From Centropus unirufus (Eukaryota; Chordata; Aves; Cuculiformes; Centropidae): a stretch of 64,000 bases of DNA. The DNA lies in NCBI GenBank assembly GCA_013397695.1, contig VYZI01000021.1, positions 4,088,590 to 4,152,589 on the forward strand, in the 5' to 3' direction. This document shows, piece by piece, positions 57,801 to 64,000 of the stretch. The position numbers and the translations under genes are program-made. The notes below the pieces were generated by a model, which made no database searches, was not told the DNA's origin, and saw only the letters and a program-made list of their open reading frames with translations. Each line of letters starts with the position of its first letter. Position 1 is the stretch's first letter.

Positions 57801-60775
57801 GTAAGAGTAAAAAGCCTCTAGAATTACCATCCCCTTTGTGCTTCGCCCTTTCACAGGGATTTACCACCTCTCTGAATCACCACACAACCCTGCTGCAAAA
57901 CCCCCCCTTTGCACACTCATCTGATACAGCCAAGGGGCAGAACAGAACCTCCCAGTTCTTCAAGTGTTCTCGGTCTCTGATCCATCTAAAAGCTCCTGAC
58001 TCGCTGCTCCCAGAGGTGAGCAGAGCCACGAAGAAGCATCGCAGCCCAAAGAGATGGAAGGGCCAGGATTGCCTGCACCACGAAGCATTTGTGCAGGGGG
58101 CGGGGGGGACAAGAGGCCCTTATGAAAACTACTGCTCCATGGCTGGAACGTGCATAGCTGTGTCAACCCTCGTGTGATCTCCAAGGTTAAAAATAGCAGA
58201 TTTGGTGACAGTTGCAGAAAGATTCTTCTCTCTGTCCTCATCCCCACAGCAGCCCACCTCCTCCACCTGTTTGGGAGGTTTTTGTATGTCACTGCACTCT
58301 CCTTGCTCTACAGAAAGGTAAATTTGTGTTCTGCTTGTTTCCAAGCCAAACTATAATAACGTAGAGACAAAAGTATCTCTGCACGTGTAGCGCACCAGGG
58401 GAGATGTAGAAGCGTAGCTCCTGGCTCCCCTTCCTGCTTGCTTCCATGCTGACCAAGCACAAGGAGCGCTCTGACTGCCCTGCAGCAGGGACTTTGCTTT
58501 CTGGACATCCAGAGTTCATATTGTGAGTTAATATTAAACACCACAGGGCATTCCAGTCTCCACCAGCGAGAGCGGGTGCTGTCTAAAAATCACCTTCCAC
58601 TGGCACAGACATAGCAAGAAAGCAGAATCTTTTAGTGGCCTCCATGAAGAGGAGGATCCTGTTTTACAAAGGGTTCCATAAAACACTTGCAAAAGCAGTT
58701 GCCACGGTCACACGGGATGCACGGCCAGATCCACATGCAATTCCACGGCTCTTTGCAACTCCGTTACCAGCACCTGTCTCTCCTCCCAGTGATTTTTCTG
58801 GTTATGGCCCTTGCTGAGAGGCAAGTTACCCGTCAGTTGGAGGGAGGAGAGGAACTGCCTGCAGACCTGGTCTGTGCCTGCCCGCAGCAACTTCACAGCA
58901 TCTCGGGCTGACTGGATGGAAGATGGGGAAAGGAGACAACATACATACAAAAAAAGCCTCATAACAACACTGAATAGTGTTCTTTGAATGCCAAATGCAT
59001 GGAACAAAGGCAAAGACTATTCCTGGAGTGTCCCACTGTTACGTACAACAGCCTGTTTGGATTTCAGCACTCGTGTGGCTCTCCTAATACAAGCTGAAAG
59101 GGAGCTAAAAGTCACAATCAGCTTCTAAGGCCAATAGATTTGTTTAATATTATTTGCATTTTGGACACTCAGGACGTTTCATGCACTCCTGCATCACCAG
59201 TAACGCCCCCACTGACACCACTAAACTGGGTAAGTCCTAGTTCTGAGTTCAGCCCTGTTCCTTATTCTCCTATGGAGAGAAGAGGCTAAATCCAAAGCAG
59301 GTTTTTCATTCTGCACCTCTGCAATGTCTGACCAGCATCTTGGTGGCCATACCTTATGTGTGAAAAGCTTCTTCACTACAATCAGTACAAAACATGCCTT
59401 GGCTCTTACACGCTGGTTCAAAATTTGCTCTGCCAGACATTATCCAAATTCTCCCAGCTCACAAGCCAGTTACCCTGAAAGTAGATTCATCCAGCAGGAA
59501 TGATCAGCAAGCAGAGGAGTATCTCTGAGGAGGAGGAGGAAGAATGTGCCTGGTGGGCTGCAGTAAATAGAGCTTCTTGCTGTGTCTCCCCTTTCATCCC
59601 CCTGTTCGTACCACACATCCCCCAGGATAACAAGGAATTCCTAATGCCAACTCTGGTGTTGAGTTGGTTCTCCCTGTCAAGGTGTGTTCTTCCTATAGAC
59701 TCAAGGAGCTCAACACTTCACTCCTTTTCCCCCAATTCTGCCCACTCCCCCCGCCTCCATTACACAGCTCGGACCACATTAAACAATCTCCAGTCAATCC
59801 GACTGCCAGAAATTCTCCACAGCATCGTGGAAGGGAAGGAATGTGAAACTGAGGAATCACATGACAGCTACACCTCCCCCTGCATGTACCATCCACCCCC
59901 CTCCAACAACAAAACAACTCTGCCTGTCATCCGAAACCGAAGCCAACCCTCCAGCCAGAAAAGCTCTTTTCCTAAGAATCCCAGGCAGCTGAGGCCCTTA
60001 AGTGATTGTATCCCTTCTGTGGGCCTCCAACTAATTTCAATAACTGCAAGACGCACTATTTCCTTCCCAAAAGCCAGTTTGGGAAGTGTATTGAAGTAAT
60101 AAAGACTGCCTAACTCAAAGGGCTGTACACAGAAGCCAGCAGAAGAATTTCAACAATGCAACACGGAAAGCTGCTGCCTGCTGCACTGCTCACCCGCTGC
60201 TCCTGGGAGGCTTTGTGTGCCCAGGGGTGGGCAAAGGGGTTTGTGCAGTTCTTTCTGTGCTACAGGAAAGGAAACTGTTAGCAGGAGGATTTGTTTATCT
60301 CTGTGTGATGAGCACTGTGACTGAAATAGCAGATCCAGTGCTGCTTCAGACAAAGGAACCACACATTCATTTATCTGCTTACTGAACTAAAGCCGAATTC
60401 CACAGAGTGGAAATGCACAATGCATTTCGGCTCGTCCTAAGCTCTTTTTGTCTTTATCCTCAACAGAATTACTTTAAGTAGAAGAGACAAGTGTTAGGCA
60501 CAACGTCTTCTGCTGTAGCAAATGTCACTTATGAGCATTCATTAAATCTAAATTTATTCAAGGACACAAAGACTGGGGGTTGTTTCCTTATTAGAGATCG
60601 CCCAAAGTGAGGTTCTGTCCACACGCAAAGTTTTTTCTGGCACGTGCTCAAGCAGCACCTCACGTTACTAACACTCTTTAATAACCCCTCCTGACGCAAA
60701 CAGAGCAGAAGCAGACATTGATGGGATGAGGAAGAACAAGCTGTGTGCTGGGAACCATGGTCACTGGATACTTAC
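54833..60775 (-). other. IGF1R: IGF1R intron 20
   Basis: A 5.9-kb intron between the donor GTAAGT-like GTAAGT/GTAAGA region at 60775 (reads GTAAG) and the acceptor at 54834. It holds a small GCAAA repeat at 56271-56293 and a 199-codon plus-strand frame at 59500-60099 that is antisense to the gene and not recognised. I see no CR1 copy. Confidence 0.85.
56271..56293 (+). repeat. Short GCAAA tandem repeat
   Basis: About four units of a 5-bp AAAGC/GCAAA repeat inside IGF1R intron 20. Confidence 0.8.
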
Positions 60776-60910
60776 AGCATATCAGGACAATTGTCTGGTT
60801 TCTCCAGCAGTCCTCCCTCCATCACAAAGCGGAGCACTTGTTCATTGGTCATGCCTTGGTACGGCTGCTCCGCTAACGTTGCGATCTCCCAAAGTACAAC
60901 ACCGAAAGAC
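60776..60910 (-). CDS. IGF1R: IGF1R exon 20: kinase C-lobe
   Basis: Exactly 135 bp, the size of human IGF1R exon 20. The acceptor GTTTTCCAG ends at 60911 and the donor GTAAG starts at 60775. The first G completes a Trp codon; the exon then encodes SFGVVLWEIATLAEQPYQG, then MTNEQVLRFVMEGGLLEKPD and NCPDML. This is the kinase-lobe segment after the activation loop, including the conserved SFGVVLWE helix. Differences from human are conservative (LS to MT, D to E). The phase joins correctly to exon 21. The preceding exon, with the activation loop, is outside the window. Confidence 0.98.
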
Positions 60911-63900
60911 CTGGAAAACAAACCAGAACTTTAGAAAGCTGAGCAATGTTCACAAGAGTACTTCGCTTAAATGACGTTGAGCAGGCAGGTGTCCATGGGT
61001 TCCTTCTTTTATAAAAAAATTCCAATAGCCCAATAAGTATGTGGCTATGACAATAGCCACATCCCCTAGCATCAGCTGACTTCAAACATCTCCAGTCAAT
61101 GGAGAGAAACAGGCTCTTCAGAACGGCCTCTGTGAGAAAAGACTGCTAATATTGCAGCTCCTTTTTTCACACCATAATCTACCGCTCAGAGCTGTCTGTG
61201 ATTGTGATCATTCACTGGATCAGCATGGCTTGGTTTAATCAGTTCAGTATAGGGCAATGAGTAAGAAGCCACCAAAAGCTCTTCGCATTGACCAGAAGCC
61301 TCCTAACTCAGGAGGCATCCCTGGAGAATCGGCTTGCATCTCACCTCCCTTTCCCACGGCTTCAAGTTCCAACCTTAGATGCACTGGAAGGTGGGAAGAA
61401 CAGTGGAGAGGGGAAAAGGAAAGAGGCAGGTAAGGAAAAAAGAAATTTAAAGAGAGTTGTATTCCTATCTCTGTGCTTCCTGCACAGGACCCCAAGCTGG
61501 ACAGACACTTGATAAGTGAAGTCTGCATAAAGATCTGTGTGTGGCAGGGTGTGGGGAATCAAACCTTCTAAGTCGGTGGAGAAACTGCAGAGACTGGTTA
61601 AAGTGAGCTCAACAAGCAACCCCAGGCCACAGAGGCATCAAGAAAAAAAATCTGTACAAGGAAATAAGTAACCTCAAAATCTTCCTGTAACATCTCTCAG
61701 GTATGAGGGAGGAAAGTAGGTGAGAAGGTGATAAGGCTGAATGGAAAGCTCTCACCACCGTTCAAGCTGCTTTTTATCACAAATACGACTTGAAAGCTGC
61801 ATCTTCCCCTTACCGCTCATCCAAAAGAGCGGCACAGCAAGCGCTACCCCTGCACCTCTGCATCTCATCGTCCGACCACTAAAAGCAGACAATCCAACCT
61901 CTAATCCCCCTGCACAAAACACTCCTTGTCTAATGCTTTTCATTTATCCCTCTGCTTTGGATCCTTCCACATTCTAAGCCAAAGGTGCACAGTCAGGTTC
62001 AAGGCATTCGCAACAAAAACCAAGTTTTGAAAAAGACATGGAAGAAACATGAATGCTCTCCAGCTTTGCGTATCAAGACCCTAATCTGCTGTTTCAGCAA
62101 CAAAACATTTAGGCCCACAGCACTGACTCAGTTACACCTTTCACGACACTTACAGGACTATGTTCCTGAACCAGCTTCTAGCTCCTTCCAACTCGGTGGA
62201 GAAGATAGCAGAGGTGAGAGAAGAAATGTGTCCACCAACAGGAATTGATTATTGCCAAAGAAACATACGCATTGTTATGTAATTGTGGGTTTGGATGTTA
62301 AGTATTGACACTTTCTAAAAATATCTCCGTTTAAAATGAGTTTATTGAGCAGATGTGACTGCAACTGTCTGCCCAGCACTAAAAAAGGCATCTCCTTTCA
62401 GAGCTGCTGGGCAGAGAAGGAAAATCTCGGTACCATCTTGTCTTGTGTGGCTGAAGTGCTGAGTCAAGCTCGGAGAAAGAAGCAGAGTTTCAATAGGGTA
62501 TTGTTGTGAAAACAGGAGTCCAGTATTATTAGCCGGTTATGGTAGAGTGGTTTTATCTTTCAGTTATCCCCTGTATCTAAAATTGTTTGCATCTGGAGCC
62601 AGAAGCCGCAGACAGACTTGTAATTGTTTGCCTTTCAGGGGAGGGAGGGACAGAGGGTCAGCTCAACGTTTTGCTGCCTTTGAAGGCACTTTGATCACTG
62701 CAGGAATAATGAGAACAAGTCTTGTGCACCTACAAGGCATATTATCATAACAAATAAACTTAGGTTGCTCCTTCAAGGCAACTACCAGCTCTGAAAGAAC
62801 ACAAGATGTTGAGGATTTATTTATAGGAATACACCCTCACCCTCAACAGCACTACATGAAATTGTTCTCCTTCCCTAACTGCAACAAAAACAGTCTTGGC
62901 TAATTACCTCATCCTTCAGTCTGAAGAGCAATAAAAGGATGAATTGCTAAAGTAAAGCTCCACCCTTCAAACTCTCCAGGCACTTTTCTTGCAGTTTGCC
63001 ATTTCACCTTACAGCTTATAAATCCTGGACTCTGACCACTCACAGAGTTTTGTCTTTGTGACATTCTGGCTTCTAAAACTGATCTCGAAGAACATGGAAC
63101 CAGATGTCACAACATCCTAGCAAAAAGGCAGAAAAACCCATCTCAGTTATTTTTTACTGTTTGATGAAAACAAACAACCCCAAACCAGCCAAGCTACACA
63201 ATTTGGAGGAACCAACATCAAAAGCTGAACCAGTACAAGGAGTCTGGTAATTTTTCCTGGTATGAAGAGACCTTCAGTGTACAGCGTCTGACCTAAAATT
63301 TATGGCAAAGTAAACTGGAATGATCCTTTTAGCCATAAGCAGACCAAATAGACAGTACTTTGTGATGGTGACAGGTCAAGCTCCACTACATTTGGCATCA
63401 CAGAATCATAGATTGTTTTGGGTTGGAAGGGAACTTTAAAATCATCTAGTTCAAACTGCCCCAAAAATTTCTGATTCTAGAGGGGTGGATGCACGTGGCA
63501 AAAGTAAATGAGCACGTGTTCTAAACAGACAGTGTATGCCTCAGGTTGAACCAGTATTTTTGTATCTCACGACAATAGATACACATGAACTGAACTCCCG
63601 AATAAGTCACTTGTAACAATTAAGATGACAAACCATTCCGAGGAGGAACTGTCTGGAACCCTGATGAGAGCTGTGGACCCGCCCTCCACAAAGCAGTTTT
63701 TCCCTCTCTGTGCTTTCAAGTGAAATTCTGCCAGATTTTACTCCTCCTCTTCTAAGTTTTCCAACCATAGAATCAACAAACTACTTTCCTCCAGGTGACA
63801 CCTGTTTGGGATTTCACTCGGGCTGTCCTGCTGATGCTGTTTGTTCAGCCCTATCTTTGGGCTGAATGACTACTGAATGCTGAATCTTGTTAACATTGAA

Positions 63901-64000
63901 CGAGAACTCACGTACTTCCTGCAACAACCAAAGCACTAATTTACTGCTGATGCTTCACTTGGTGTCAACATCTATGGGTTTTGGGCACCTCACTACAAGG
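60911..64000 (-). other. IGF1R: IGF1R intron 19, partial (runs off the right edge)
   Basis: I looked on the minus strand for the exon 19 product (catalytic loop DLAARN, DFGMTRD and the YETDYY activation loop) and did not find it, so the rest of the gene lies to the right. The intron carries one CR1 remnant at 63398-63462. Its short frames look like chance. Confidence 0.8.
63398..63462 (-). mobile_element. CR1 LINE 3'-end remnant
   Basis: TCACAGAATCATAGATTGTT, then GGGTTGGAAGGGAACTTTAA and ATCATCTAGTTCAAACTGCC, reads as a reversed, diverged CR1 3' terminus of about 65 bp. Confidence 0.8.

Overview
The window is avian nuclear DNA. Copies of the bird/reptile CR1 LINE, recognisable by their 3' ends, occur in both orientations, the genes are split by long introns, and there is one assembly gap of 95 N. 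There are no operons, CRISPR arrays or bacterial genes. Nearly all open frames in the window are chance ORFs in introns, untranslated regions or spacer DNA.

Three protein-coding genes can be rebuilt exon by exon, with splice sites and codon phases that agree. (1) Positions 1 to about 28.6 kb, minus strand: the 5' half of a FAM169 family gene, most likely FAM169B. Five coding exons encode 176 codons; the ATG exon lies in a CpG island at 28.26-28.66 kb, and the remaining exons lie beyond the left edge. (2) Positions 34.4-45.7 kb, plus strand: a complete five-exon PGPEP1L gene (pyroglutamyl-peptidase I-like, 200 aa) that keeps the Glu/Cys/His catalytic triad and has a poly(A) signal 70 bases after the stop. 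(3) Positions 47.3 kb to the right edge, minus strand: the 3' end of IGF1R. It comprises penultimate exon 20 (135 bp), last exon 21 with the receptor C-terminal tail, and a 3' UTR of about 7.2 kb with sites for let-7, miR-7, miR-99/100, miR-145 and miR-182.

FAM169B and PGPEP1L are divergent, with about 5.9 kb between their start codons. PGPEP1L and IGF1R are convergent, with about 1.6 kb between their poly(A) signals. From memory of the human 15q26.3 map, this order fits human only if the IGF1R-PGPEP1L block is inverted. CR1 copies cluster around the FAM169B promoter, and one truncated copy begins directly at the upstream edge of the CpG island.

I did not find an undescribed biological system. 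The most useful points are the gene order, the intact FAM169B reading frame, the retained PGPEP1L active site, changes in the IGF1R tail, a splice acceptor preceded by an A-run, and a perfect AT hairpin in the IGF1R 3' UTR.
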